From: Nonomuraea typhae
GTDB taxonomy: Bacteria > Actinomycetota > Actinomycetes > Streptosporangiales > Streptosporangiaceae
DNA: 64,000 nt
Direction of reading: 5' to 3'
Assembly (NCBI RefSeq): GCF_009760925.1
Contig: NZ_VRLV01000008.1
Span: 310,001-374,000, forward strand
Shown here: positions 17,939 to 25,759 of the stretch, piece by piece
How the letters are laid out: every line of letters begins with the position of its first letter
Numbering within the stretch: the stretch's first letter is position 1
Position numbers and translations under genes: made by a program
The notes under the pieces: generated by a model
Database searches by the model: none
What the model was told of the DNA's origin: nothing
Seen by the model: the letters and a program-made list of their open reading frames with translations, nothing else

Positions 17939-19063
17939 TTATGGGGAAATTCTCGCCTTGAGTTCTGTGATCGCCGTCACCGGGGTCGGATCGAGACCGT
18001 AGCCGAGCGCCAGATAGACGCTGGCGAAGTCGCCGAGCTCGATCAGCGAGGCGATGCGCTCCAGCGGATGGGTGCCCTCGGCCGACAATTCGGTGACCCG
18101 AACGTTACGGTCGTGCGCCATCCGGACCGACGCCTCGCGGCGCCGGGTCACCTGCGGATGCTCGTCGGCGTCGCGCATCATCACCAGCCGCAGCGTCCGC
18201 CCGCCGTCGTCGGCGAACACGTCACGCTCGGCCAGCGGCCCGTCGAAGGCGACGACCTGGTTGTGGTTGGCCTCGGGCAGCTCGCCGGAGACCGCGGGGT
18301 ACTTGGCGTTCTCGTTGAGCTGGCACGCCAGCCGGTAGGCGGCCACCGACGTCACCTGCGAGGCGCCCCAGAGCATGGGAATGCTCTCGGCCAGTTCGAG
18401 CGCGAGCTGCTTGCCCGGATTGATGAACGACTCGCTGGAGGGCCGGCAGCGGTGCGCGATGTCCTCCAGCGACTTGGCCACGCCTTCGAACAGGTCCTCG
18501 TCGGCGCTGGTCAGCCCCAGCGCGCTCGCCGCCACCAGCAAAGGTACGGCCAGCAGCCAGACGTTCGCCCTCGGCTGCCCGGTGACGGGGACCGGGACGA
18601 AGATCCCGGAGCCCTGCCGGGCGACCGACTCCAGCGGCGAGCCGGCGCTGCCGACGGCCACGATCGAGCACCCGCGCCGGACCGCCTCGGTGGCCACCGA
18701 CATCGTCTCCTCGGTACGGCCCGAGGCGGACACGGCGATCACCAGGTCGGCGGCGCCCACCCAGCCGGGCAGCTGGTAGGAGCGCACGGTGAGGATCGGC
18801 AGCGGGGCGCCGTTGCCGACGACCGCCGCCAGGATGTCCCCGACGATGGCCGAGCCGCCCATGCCCGTCACCACGATGGCGCGCGGACGCCCTCGCAGGC
18901 CGGGCAGGCCCGCCTCGACGGCCGCGCGGTACCCGGTGCGCACCTGCGCGGCGGAGGCGGCCACGGCGAGCAGCATGCCTCCGGGATCGGCGTCGGCCAG
19001 GAAGGTCTGATCGTCGAGCCTGTCAGGCGCGAACCTCAAGGTCGAGCCCGCCTCACCGTGCAT
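17939..19063 (-). CDS. SIS-domain phosphoglucose/phosphomannose isomerase-like protein
   Basis: This 374-residue protein has two SIS (sugar isomerase) domains. GMGGSAIVGDIL (near 68) and VSASGRTEETMSV (near 110) form the sugar-phosphate-binding loops. LACQLNENAKYPAV and LPEANHNQVVAF are the catalytic segment of bifunctional phosphoglucose/phosphomannose isomerases. It would interconvert fructose-6-phosphate with mannose-6-phosphate (or glucose-6-phosphate), feeding manB and then manC. M. tuberculosis Rv3256c holds the same place in the cluster. It follows the Trm112-like gene on the same strand by 36 bp, so an operon with DUF3499 and manB is likely. Isomerase activity of the actinobacterial members has not, to my knowledge, been shown in every case. 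Confidence 0.85.
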   Translation of the reverse strand: MHGEAGSTLRFAPDRLDDQTFLADADPGGMLLAVAASAAQVRTGYRAAVEAGLPGLRGRPRAIVVTGMGGSAIVGDILAAVVGNGAPLPILTVRSYQLPGWVGAADLVIAVSASGRTEETMSVATEAVRRGCSIVAVGSAGSPLESVARQGSGIFVPVPVTGQPRANVWLLAVPLLVAASALGLTSADEDLFEGVAKSLEDIAHRCRPSSESFINPGKQLALELAESIPMLWGASQVTSVAAYRLACQLNENAKYPAVSGELPEANHNQVVAFDGPLAERDVFADDGGRTLRLVMMRDADEHPQVTRRREASVRMAHDRNVRVTELSAEGTHPLERIASLIELGDFASVYLALGYGLDPTPVTAITELKARISP

Positions 19064-19099
19064 CCTGACGTCCTCCGGGTTCGGCCACCTCTCCCGGGC

Positions 19100-19267
19100 T
19101 CACGGAGTCCTTGCCTCGTCGACCAGCAGAACGGGAATGTCATCGCGTACCGGGTAGAGACGTCCGCACCCGGTGCAGGCCAGCTCTTCGGCCTCCGCCT
19201 CCGCGCGCAACGGCGACTTGCACGCCGGGCAGGCCAGGATTTCGAGCAGCCAATCGTCGATCTTCAC
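19100..19267 (-). CDS. Trm112-family zinc-ribbon protein
   Basis: A very small protein of 55 residues that starts with GTG at 19267, with AAGGAG about 7 nt upstream. The sequence begins KIDDWLLEILACPACKSPL and continues with LACTGCGRLYPVRDDIPVLL. The two C-x-x-C pairs form a zinc knuckle and the PVRDDIPVLL strand is the family hallmark. Trm112 proteins in other domains of life activate methyltransferases; in actinobacteria the small stand-alone forms have no settled role. It begins only 3 bp after the manB stop and precedes the SIS isomerase gene, so it is firmly part of this operon. Confidence 0.9.
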   Translation of the reverse strand: MKIDDWLLEILACPACKSPLRAEAEAEELACTGCGRLYPVRDDIPVLLVDEARTP

Positions 19268-19270
19268 TTC

Positions 19271-20620
19271 TCAACTCCTTACGACGGCGAGGACCTCGTC
19301 CCTGATCGCCGCCATCTTGCCTTCGTCGGCCGCTTCGGCGTTGAGCCTGAGCAGCGGCTCGGTGTTGGACGCACGCAGATTGAACCACCAGCCGGACCCG
19401 GTCACCGTCAGCCCGTCGAGCTCGTCGAAGGAGCCCCGGCCGGCGAACGCCGCGCGGACCATCGCCAGGGCGGACGCCTGGTCGGCGACGGTGCTGTTGA
19501 TCTCGCCGGAGGCGTGGTAGCGGGAGAACGCCGCGACGACCTCCGACAGCGGGCGCGCCTGCTCCCCGAGGGCGGCCAGCACGTGCAGGGCGGCCAGCAT
19601 CCCCGAGTCGGCGAACCAGAAGTCGCGGAAGTAGTAGTGGGCCGAGTGCTCCCCGCCGAAGACGGCGCCGGTGCGGGCCATCTCGGCCTTGATGAAGGAG
19701 TGGCCGACGCGCGTGCGCACCGGCTCGCCGCCGTGCTCGCGGACGATCTCCGGCACACCGTGGGAGGTGATCAGGTTATGGATGATCATGGCGCCGGGGT
19801 GCTTGGCCAGTTCGCGGGCGGCGACCAGCGCGGTGATCGCCGACGGCGAGACCGACCGGCCGCGCTCGTCGATCACCCAGCAGCGGTCGGCGTCGCCGTC
19901 GAAGGCCAGGCCGAGGTCGGCGCCGGTCTCGAGGACCGTGCGCTGCAGGTCGAGGAGGTTGTCCGGCTCCAGCGGGTTGGCCTCGTGGTTGGGGAAGGTG
20001 CCGTCGAGCTCGAAATAGAGCGGCGTCACCTCGATCGGCAGGCCGTCGAAGACGGCGGGCACGGTGTGGCCGCCCATCGCGTTGCCGGCGTCCACGACGA
20101 CCTTCAGGGGCCGGATCGCGGTGAGGTCAACCAGCCCGCGCAGATGCGCGGCATAGCCGTACAGGAGGTCCTTCTCGGTGACCGAGCCGGAGACCGGGCC
20201 GGGACGCACGCCCGCGGCGAGGAGTTCGGCGGCGCGGTCGCGGATGGCGGTGAGCCCGGTGTCGGAGCCGACGGGGACGGCGCCCGCGTGGCACATCTTC
20301 AGGCCGTTGTAGCGGGCCGGGTTGTGGCTGGCGGTGAACATCGCGCCGGGCAACCCGAGGCTGCCGCTGGCGTAGTAGAGCAGGTCGGTGGAGCCGAGCC
20401 CGGCGTCGATCACGTCGGCCCCCCGCCCGGTGGCGCCGCGGACGAAGGCGGCGCTCAGGGCGAGGCCGGAGGTGCGCATGTCGCGTGCCACGACCAGCGA
20501 CGTGGCGCCGGTCACCTCGACGAAGGCCGCGCCCACGGCTTCGGCGATCGGCTCGTCCAGCTCGTCAGGCACCACGCCGCGCACGTCGTAGGCCTTGAAG
20601 ATCTTGGCGAGATCGCCCAC
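19271..20620 (-). CDS. manB: Phosphomannomutase / phosphoglucomutase
   Basis: The 449-residue enzyme of the alpha-D-phosphohexomutase family converts mannose-6-phosphate to mannose-1-phosphate (and probably glucose phosphates). The four domains are visible through the phosphoserine loop TASHNPARYNG (Ser near 104), the metal loop DGDADR (near 242), the sugar-binding GEHSAHYYFRDF (near 322) and the C-terminal phosphate loop RASNTEPLLRLN (near 421). This length is typical. In M. tuberculosis the counterpart is Rv3257c. The product feeds manC (37.5-38.6 kb) to make GDP-mannose for the envelope glycosyltransferases of the window. Transcription probably starts upstream of DUF3499, 31 bp before this gene. 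Confidence 0.95.
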   Translation of the reverse strand: MGDLAKIFKAYDVRGVVPDELDEPIAEAVGAAFVEVTGATSLVVARDMRTSGLALSAAFVRGATGRGADVIDAGLGSTDLLYYASGSLGLPGAMFTASHNPARYNGLKMCHAGAVPVGSDTGLTAIRDRAAELLAAGVRPGPVSGSVTEKDLLYGYAAHLRGLVDLTAIRPLKVVVDAGNAMGGHTVPAVFDGLPIEVTPLYFELDGTFPNHEANPLEPDNLLDLQRTVLETGADLGLAFDGDADRCWVIDERGRSVSPSAITALVAARELAKHPGAMIIHNLITSHGVPEIVREHGGEPVRTRVGHSFIKAEMARTGAVFGGEHSAHYYFRDFWFADSGMLAALHVLAALGEQARPLSEVVAAFSRYHASGEINSTVADQASALAMVRAAFAGRGSFDELDGLTVTGSGWWFNLRASNTEPLLRLNAEAADEGKMAAIRDEVLAVVRS

Positions 20621-20650
20621 TCCTGCTCCTAGGTCGTCGTTGAGACGAGC

Positions 20651-21019
20651 CTACCGGTCCCCGCGCTGCTGCTGGGCGGAGCGGAGCACACGCAGGTGGC
20701 CCCTGCGGCTGACCTCCACGCCCTGGCCGACCGGCTCGGTGCCGGACGAGCTGGGCCTGGCGGCCTCCCTCACGGCGTTGGCCAGCGCCTCGAGGTCGTC
20801 GGTACTGGGTGAGGCGCCGTCCGTGGGCAGCCGCACCACCTCCCAGCCGCGGGGGGCGGTGAGCCGCTCGGCGTGCTCGGCGCACAGGTCATAGCAGTGC
20901 GGCTCGGCGTACGTCGCCAGAGGGCCGAGAACAGCGGTCGAGTCGGCGTATACGTACGTGAGCGTGAAGACGGCAGGCTGGCTGCAAGCGGTGCGGGAAC
21001 AGCGGCGGACGGGGCTCAC
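20651..21019 (-). CDS. DUF3499 family zinc-binding protein
   Basis: This protein of about 122 residues has the DUF3499 hallmarks VRRCSRTACSQPAVFTLTYV, then YADSTAVLGPL and EPHCYDLCAEHAERLTAPRG. Four cysteines and a histidine in C-x(4)-C and C-x(2-3)-C arrangements suggest zinc. The function is unknown; the family is almost confined to actinobacteria and stands next to manB and whiB2 (Rv3258c in M. tuberculosis). I favour the GTG at 21019 because homologues begin just before VRRC. A GTG at 21055 would add 12 residues. No ribosome-binding site precedes either, while TACGGT (complement at about 21026-21031) lies about 6 nt upstream of 21019, which fits a leaderless mRNA. Confidence 0.85.
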   Translation of the reverse strand: MSPVRRCSRTACSQPAVFTLTYVYADSTAVLGPLATYAEPHCYDLCAEHAERLTAPRGWEVVRLPTDGASPSTDDLEALANAVREAARPSSSGTEPVGQGVEVSRRGHLRVLRSAQQQRGDR

Positions 21020-21156
21020 GGAGGGACCGTATCTGGTAAGAGTCCGAGGCGCCACTATCTGAGCGCTCTTAACGAGCGTGTCGCCACAATTCGGACACCT
21101 GTCGCAGGCTTTACACCCACCTGTACCGATGCGGCGGTACGGCGGGCCGCAAATCG

Positions 21157-21162
21157 TAGACT
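21157..21162 (+). promoter_or_regulatory. -10 element for a leaderless transcript
   Basis: TAGACT, a near-ideal actinobacterial -10 hexamer, ends 6 nt before the ATG at 21169. That places the transcription start at the start codon. No ribosome-binding site and no good -35 are visible, as is usual for leaderless actinobacterial genes. Confidence 0.6.
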
Positions 21163-21168
21163 GGCCCG

Positions 21169-21588
21169 ATGAGTCCCCGCCGGCGCGACCGCCACGGTCG
21201 CGGTCTTCGCGGCCCGCTGGCCCCCTCGCACGTTCCGATCGCGAAGTCCAGGGGCGAGCGCTTCGACGACTTCGTCCTCGACGCGGTCGAGCGCCTCAAA
21301 CCGCGCTGGGGCACGCAACTGGCCGCGGTGGAGTTCGCCGTCGAGGAGGTGCCGCCGCTGAGCGAGCTGGGCGACGGCCCGGGGCGTGCCGACCCGATCC
21401 CGTTCGGCCGCGCCGAACCGGCGCGCGGCAGCCGCCCGGCCTCCGTGGTCGTCTACCGCCGCCCGCTGGAGGCGCGCTCCCGCGACCGCGAGACCCTGGG
21501 TGCACTGGTACACGACACCGTCGTGGAACAAGTGGCCGCCCTCCTCGGCCGCTCCCCCGACGAGGTGGACCCGGGCTACGACGGCTGA
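21169..21588 (+). CDS. Metallopeptidase-family (zincin-fold) protein with degenerate active site
   Basis: The 139-residue protein belongs to the small zincin-like family encoded opposite DUF3499 in actinobacteria (Rv3259 in M. tuberculosis). Recognisable parts are RGERFDDFVLDAVERLKPRW, then AAVEFAVEEVPPLSELG, the strand ASVVVYRRPLEARS and the C-terminal helix with LVHDTVVEQVAALLG. In active relatives that helix carries HExxH. Here it reads H-D-T-V-V, so the glutamate and second histidine are missing and peptidase activity is unlikely. It has a basic N-terminus and no signal peptide. It appears to be transcribed as a leaderless mRNA and ends at a bidirectional terminator facing whiB. Confidence 0.8.
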   Translation: MSPRRRDRHGRGLRGPLAPSHVPIAKSRGERFDDFVLDAVERLKPRWGTQLAAVEFAVEEVPPLSELGDGPGRADPIPFGRAEPARGSRPASVVVYRRPLEARSRDRETLGALVHDTVVEQVAALLGRSPDEVDPGYDG

Positions 21589-21618
21589 CTCCGCACCCGC
21601 CGGCCCGGGACGCACGAA

Positions 21619-21646
21619 GGGGCCACACGGCAGCCCGTGTGACCCC
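21619..21646. terminator. Bidirectional terminator between the zincin-fold gene and whiB
   Basis: GGGG (21619-21622) and CACACGG (21624-21630) pair with CCGTGTG (21635-21641) and CCCC (21643-21646), with one C/A mismatch and a CAGC loop. It lies between convergent stops, about 30 bp past one and 18 bp past the other. Confidence 0.85.
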
Positions 21647-21663
21647 TGGAACCAGACAACTCG

Positions 21664-21924
21664 CTAGACGGCCTGACGCTTGATGCGCCGACGCTCCCGC
21701 TCGGACAACCCTCCCCAGATGCCGAACCGCTCGTCGTGCTCTAGCGCGTATTCCAGGCACTCGGCCCTGACCTCACACGATCGGCAGACCTTCTTGGCCT
21801 CACGTGTGGAGCCGCCCTTCTCCGGGAAGAACGCCTCCGGGTCCGTCTGAGCGCACAGCGCGCGCTCCTGCCAGCCGAGTTCTTCTGCATCAAGCTGGTC
21901 CTGTGCGATGACCAGATCGGTCAC
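21664..21924 (-). CDS. whiB2: WhiB-family iron-sulfur transcription factor (WhiB2/WhmD type)
   Basis: The 86-residue protein starts at the GTG at 21924, which a GGGAGG 6 nt upstream selects over in-frame starts further up. Four cysteines (C24, C47, C50, C56, in ALCAQTDPEAFFPEKGGSTR and KKVCRSCEVRAECLEYAL) ligate a [4Fe-4S] cluster. GIWGGLSERERRRIKRQ is the conserved turn plus basic tail that binds DNA, usually together with the primary sigma factor. The genome position beside fbiA and DUF3499 equals that of whiB2 (Rv3260c, WhmD), which is needed for septation; WhiB controls sporulation septation in Streptomyces. The gene symbol rests on synteny and sequence pattern. A conspicuous inverted repeat lies 45-76 nt upstream of the start. 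Confidence 0.93.
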   Translation of the reverse strand: MTDLVIAQDQLDAEELGWQERALCAQTDPEAFFPEKGGSTREAKKVCRSCEVRAECLEYALEHDERFGIWGGLSERERRRIKRQAV

Positions 21925-22241
21925 TGCACACCTCCCTGCCGCCCGCCCGCAATGGAGCCCCCCATGAACGCCTTCCTTATTACCCACCCAAAGGAAGGCG
22001 TAACAACATGGTTGTAATTACACGCGCGTGCCGTACGTGACGTCAAGCGGCATGCCGGTATCCGGGGAAAGACCAGAACTCGCCCCGGTGTGCTTGGCAT
22101 GTGGTGTTCGCGCCCGGCCTTTTCCATGATCCATGACGTTGACCTGGCGTGTTCAACGCTTTCAGCGGTCGGAACCGTACCAGGGCGGGATCGACCCCCG
22201 CGCGTGGCCCACCTTCTCTCTAGCCGTGCTTTGCCGGTCGA
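21925..22241. other. Intergenic region upstream of whiB (317 bp)
   Basis: No gene is seen here. The half nearest whiB is AT-richer and holds a 10-bp inverted repeat (21969-22000) and a second small palindrome, ACAAC-ATG-GTTGT (22003-22015). The remainder (about 22020-22241) lies between the whiB promoter and the stop of the disordered-tail membrane protein and shows no strong hairpin. Confidence 0.6.
21969..22000 (-). promoter_or_regulatory. Inverted repeat upstream of whiB, candidate operator or leader hairpin
   Basis: CGCCTTCCTT (21969-21978) and AAGGAAGGCG (21991-22000) are a perfect 10-bp inverted repeat with a 12-nt spacer. It could be a two-turn operator for a dimeric regulator or an mRNA hairpin. 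A second palindrome (ACAAC/GTTGT) follows directly. I do not recognise the site as a known consensus. Confidence 0.55.
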
Positions 22242-24665
22242 TTACCTGCGTGGCTCGTTGGGGGTGTAGATGGCCGTGGGGTCGATCGGGTCATCCCCGC
22301 GGCGCGGCGGGTCGTTGAGGGCGTCGCCGCCCCGGAAGGCCGACGCGTCCAGCCGCACCGTGGCCTCCGCGCCGGGGTGCTGGTACTGCGGAATCGGCTG
22401 CTGCGGCTCGGCGAACGGGTCGAACGTCGCCGGCTGCCCCGAGTAGTCCGGCACCCGCAGGTCGGGCGCGGTGCCCGCGGTGGAGTGCTGGTAGTTCTCG
22501 GCCTGCTGGTAGGCGTCGAGCAGCTGCTGGGAACGCGGGTCCACGGGCGGGTCCGGCTCCTGGTACTGCTGCTGGGCGAACTCGTGGCCCGACAGACCGG
22601 TGAACGGCTGCCCCTGCTGCTCGAACGCCGGCGGGCGCTCGTAGTAGGGCCGGTCATTCTGTCCGTACGGCCCGGCCGCCCCGCCGTTCTGCGGCGGCGC
22701 GGCGTAGGGGTTCTGCTCAGCCGGAGGCGCGTACGGATTGCCGTCCTGCGGGGCCGCGTACTGCTGGTTGTCGGCCGGAGGCGCGTACTGCTGGTTGTCC
22801 GCCGGAGGCGCGTACTGGTTGTCGGCCGGCGGCGCATACGGGTTCGGGGTGTCGGCCGGAGCGTAGGGGTTCGGGGTGGCGTAGGCGTCCTGGGTGAACC
22901 CGTTGCCCTGCGGCGGCGCGTACGGGTTGTCGGCCGGAGCCGGGTATCCGCCCTGCTGCGGCTGGCTGTCGGCCGGGACGTAGGGGGCGGGGGTGTAGCC
23001 GGAGCTGGGCAGCGTCTCCGACGGGGTGTATCCACCCGAGGGGGGCAGGGTTTCCGAGGGCGTGTACCCACCCGAGGCCGGAGGCGTGTCCAGGGTGGAG
23101 TACCCACCCGAGGCGGGCGGGGTGTCCACCGTGGAGTACCCGCCGGAGGCCGGAGGCGCGTCCAGCGTCGCGTAGCCGGAGCCGGGCGGCGCGGTGTCCA
23201 CGGAGCTGTAGCCGCCTGTCGGCGGGGCGGGGGTGTCCACGGAGCTGTAGGCCCCGAGCACCGGCGGCGTGTCCTGCGGAACGTAGGCATCCTGGGCCGG
23301 GGTGGCATAGGCCCCGCTCTGGGCGGGCTGCCCGAAAGCCTGCTGGGGCTCGGCCTGGCCGAAGGTCTGCTGGGGCTCGCCGGGTTGGAAAGCCTGCTGC
23401 GGCTCAGCCGGGGTGAAGGGCTGCTGCGCCCCGCTCTGGCCGTAGGAGTGCGCGGGTTCACCCGGCGCGAACGCCTGCTGCGGCTCAGCCTGGCCGAAAG
23501 TCTGCCGGGGCTCGGCCTGCCCGAACGCCTGCTGCGCATCAGCATGGCCATAAGCCTGCTGAGGTTCAGCGTGCCCGAAGCCCTGCTGCGACTCGATCTG
23601 GCCGAACTGCGGCTCCGCCTGGCCGAAGCCCTGCTGCGGTTCGGCCTGGCCGAAGTGCTGCTCTCCGGGCTGGAAAGCCTGCTGCGGCTCACCCGGCGCG
23701 AAAGCCTGCTGCGGCTCGGCGTGGCCGAAGGACTGAGGGGGTTCGGGGGCGGCGGGCAACGCGGCGGGCAGGGCGGCCCTCGGCTGTGGGGTGGGCTGCT
23801 CGGGCTGGGCCGTGCCCGGGTGGGCGCCGTGCTGGTCGGCGGGCCCGAAGGCCGGGTCGCCGGGCTGGGCGTGGTGGGCGAAGCCGGGCTGGGCGGGGTT
23901 GGCCGTTCCCGGTTCCGGCTGGGGGAAGCCGGGCTGGGCGTACGCGGGCTGCTGGCCGGAGGGGGGCTGCTGGCCGAAGCCCTGCTGAGCGGCGAAGCCG
24001 GGCTGAGGGGCGCCGACTCCGGAGGGCGCACCGCCGAAACCGGGCTGGGCGCCGGCCCCTGGCTGGCCGAAGTCGGCCGGGGCCTGGCCGAAGCTCTGCT
24101 GGCCGTACGACTGCTCGCCGTATGACTGCTCGCCGTACGGCTGCTGGCCGAAAGACTGCTCGCCGTACGGCTGCTGGCCGAAGCCCGGCTGCGGCGAGAG
24201 CGTGGTCACCGGACGCCGGGCGGGCAGGACCTGGGGCATGAGGTAGAGGGCGGCCAGAGCGGTGAGCGCCAGCAGGGGCAGCCCGGTCAGCACCGTCTCG
24301 AGCGCGCCACGGAACCCACCGCTGAAAAGCCCGGCGAGGAAGGCGAACACGCCGAACAACGTCCTGATCGCCAGCGTGATCGCGGCGATCATGGTGACGA
24401 TCTGCGCGGACCTGGCCGGTGTGCCGACCTTGGTCAGCAGCAGTGCCGCGCCCACCAGCAGTGCGGCGGTGATCGGGCTCACGAGGGCGGGGAGGGAGTC
24501 GGCGCCGCGTTCGGTGAGTGCGAGGCCGTCCCCGTAGGCCCCGGTCACGCCGAACAGGAACTGGGCGATCACCACCAGCGTGGTGCCGGCCCCGGCGGCC
24601 AGCATGGTCCAGGCGGCCGGCTCTCTCAGCCGGCCGACGTCAAGTTTGCTCACAACTACCCCCAT
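22242..24665 (-). CDS. Four-helix membrane protein with a very long disordered Gln/Pro/Ala/Gly tail
   Basis: Unrecognised protein of about 807 residues. The first 160 residues hold about four membrane helices, for example AAWTMLAAGAGTTLVVIAQF and ITAALLVGAALLLTKVG. The remaining 640 residues are low-complexity repeats: QPYGEQSFGQQ units, then about 20 FGQAEPQQAF-like units, then ASGGYSTVDTPP units, then YAPPADNQQ units. The C-terminus becomes ordinary again (ATVRLDASAFRGG, then DPTAIYTPNEPRR); its threonines in acidic D-P-T context could be kinase sites, an inference. I chose the ATG at 24665. A GTG four codons in (24653, after GGGGGT) is an equal alternative. It is divergent from fbiA, with 155 bp between them. 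The function is unknown. Confidence 0.75.
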   Translation of the reverse strand: MGVVVSKLDVGRLREPAAWTMLAAGAGTTLVVIAQFLFGVTGAYGDGLALTERGADSLPALVSPITAALLVGAALLLTKVGTPARSAQIVTMIAAITLAIRTLFGVFAFLAGLFSGGFRGALETVLTGLPLLALTALAALYLMPQVLPARRPVTTLSPQPGFGQQPYGEQSFGQQPYGEQSYGEQSYGQQSFGQAPADFGQPGAGAQPGFGGAPSGVGAPQPGFAAQQGFGQQPPSGQQPAYAQPGFPQPEPGTANPAQPGFAHHAQPGDPAFGPADQHGAHPGTAQPEQPTPQPRAALPAALPAAPEPPQSFGHAEPQQAFAPGEPQQAFQPGEQHFGQAEPQQGFGQAEPQFGQIESQQGFGHAEPQQAYGHADAQQAFGQAEPRQTFGQAEPQQAFAPGEPAHSYGQSGAQQPFTPAEPQQAFQPGEPQQTFGQAEPQQAFGQPAQSGAYATPAQDAYVPQDTPPVLGAYSSVDTPAPPTGGYSSVDTAPPGSGYATLDAPPASGGYSTVDTPPASGGYSTLDTPPASGGYTPSETLPPSGGYTPSETLPSSGYTPAPYVPADSQPQQGGYPAPADNPYAPPQGNGFTQDAYATPNPYAPADTPNPYAPPADNQYAPPADNQQYAPPADNQQYAAPQDGNPYAPPAEQNPYAAPPQNGGAAGPYGQNDRPYYERPPAFEQQGQPFTGLSGHEFAQQQYQEPDPPVDPRSQQLLDAYQQAENYQHSTAGTAPDLRVPDYSGQPATFDPFAEPQQPIPQYQHPGAEATVRLDASAFRGGDALNDPPRRGDDPIDPTAIYTPNEPRR

Positions 24666-24820
24666 CGAGCCCTTTGGCCCCCACGGAGTTTGCCACATGA
24701 CCGACTTACGTGGCGGGGATCCCAGGAGGCTCGTTCCTCTCATGTCCATCAATGCGAGGATTTTTCCTGCCATAGGGAGGGGTAAGACTGGCTTCCTGGA
24801 CAGGTGAAAGACTGGGTGAC

Positions 24821-25759
24821 ATGCACATCGTCTCCCTCGCGGGCGGCATCGGCGGCGCCCGCTTCCTGCGTGGCCTGCGCGCCACCGCCCCTGACGCCCA
24901 GATCACCGTCATCGGCAACACCGGCGACGACATCACCCTCTTCGGCCTGCGGGTCTGTCCCGACCTCGACACCGTGATGTACACCCTGGGCGGCGGCATC
25001 AACGAGGAGCAGGGCTGGGGCCGGGAGAAGGAGACGCACACCGTCAAGGAGGAACTGGCCGCCTACGGCGTCGAGCCGCAGTGGTTCGGGCTGGGCGACC
25101 GCGACTTCGCCACCCACATCGTGCGCTCGCAAATGCTGGAGGCCGGCTACCCGCTCTCGCAGATCACCGAGGCGCTGTGCGCGCGCTGGCAGCCCGGGGT
25201 GCGGCTGCTGCCGATGAGCGACGACCGCTGCGAGACCCACGTCGTCATCACCGACGAGCAGGGACGGCGGGCGATCCACTTCCAGGAGTGGTGGGTCAAG
25301 CTGCGCGCCTCGATCCCGGCCGAGTCGATCGCCCTGATCGGCGCCGACACCGCGCGGCCCGCGCCCGGCGTCCTGGAGGCGATCGCGGAGGCGGACGTGG
25401 TGATCCTGCCGCCGTCCAACCCGGTGGTCAGCATCGGGACCATCCTCCAGATCCCCGGCATCAAGGACGCGCTGCTGGCCAAGACCGTGGTCGGCGTCTC
25501 CCCCATCATCGGCGGCGCGCCGGTGCGCGGCATGGCCGACGCCTGCCTGACCGCGATCGGGGTGGAGACCAGCGCCCAGGCGGTGCTGGAGCTGTACGGC
25601 GCGGATCTGGTCGACGGCTGGCTGGTCGCCCCGGAGGACGAGGGCGTCGCCCTGGACGGGGTACGCGTGCAGGCCCGCCCCCTGATCATGCACGACGCCG
25701 GCACGGCCGCGGAGATCGCCCGCGCCGCCCTCGACCTCGCCCTGGACCTGCGCCGATGA
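24821..25759 (+). CDS. fbiA: 2-phospho-L-lactate transferase family protein (F420 biosynthesis)
   Basis: The 312-residue CofD/FbiA enzyme joins the guanylylated phospho-lactate or phosphoenolpyruvate unit to Fo, making (dehydro-)F420-0. Family motifs are present: LAGGIGGARFLRGL at the N-terminus, VIGNTGDDITLFGLRVCPDL, GGGINEEQGWG, WFGLGDRDFATH, LPMSDDRCETHVV, LPPSNPVVSIGTIL and the C-terminal GGAPVRGMAD. The length is normal. It overlaps fbiB by 4 bp (ATGA), so they are translationally coupled. M. tuberculosis has the same pair (Rv3261-Rv3262) after whiB2. The guanylyltransferase FbiD is not in the window. Confidence 0.96.
   Translation: MHIVSLAGGIGGARFLRGLRATAPDAQITVIGNTGDDITLFGLRVCPDLDTVMYTLGGGINEEQGWGREKETHTVKEELAAYGVEPQWFGLGDRDFATHIVRSQMLEAGYPLSQITEALCARWQPGVRLLPMSDDRCETHVVITDEQGRRAIHFQEWWVKLRASIPAESIALIGADTARPAPGVLEAIAEADVVILPPSNPVVSIGTILQIPGIKDALLAKTVVGVSPIIGGAPVRGMADACLTAIGVETSAQAVLELYGADLVDGWLVAPEDEGVALDGVRVQARPLIMHDAGTAAEIARAALDLALDLRR

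Noticed and set aside
22700..23700. CRISPR-like or minisatellite array
   Set aside because: Repeats are in frame, imperfect and encode the disordered tail of a membrane protein; there are no uniform spacers.
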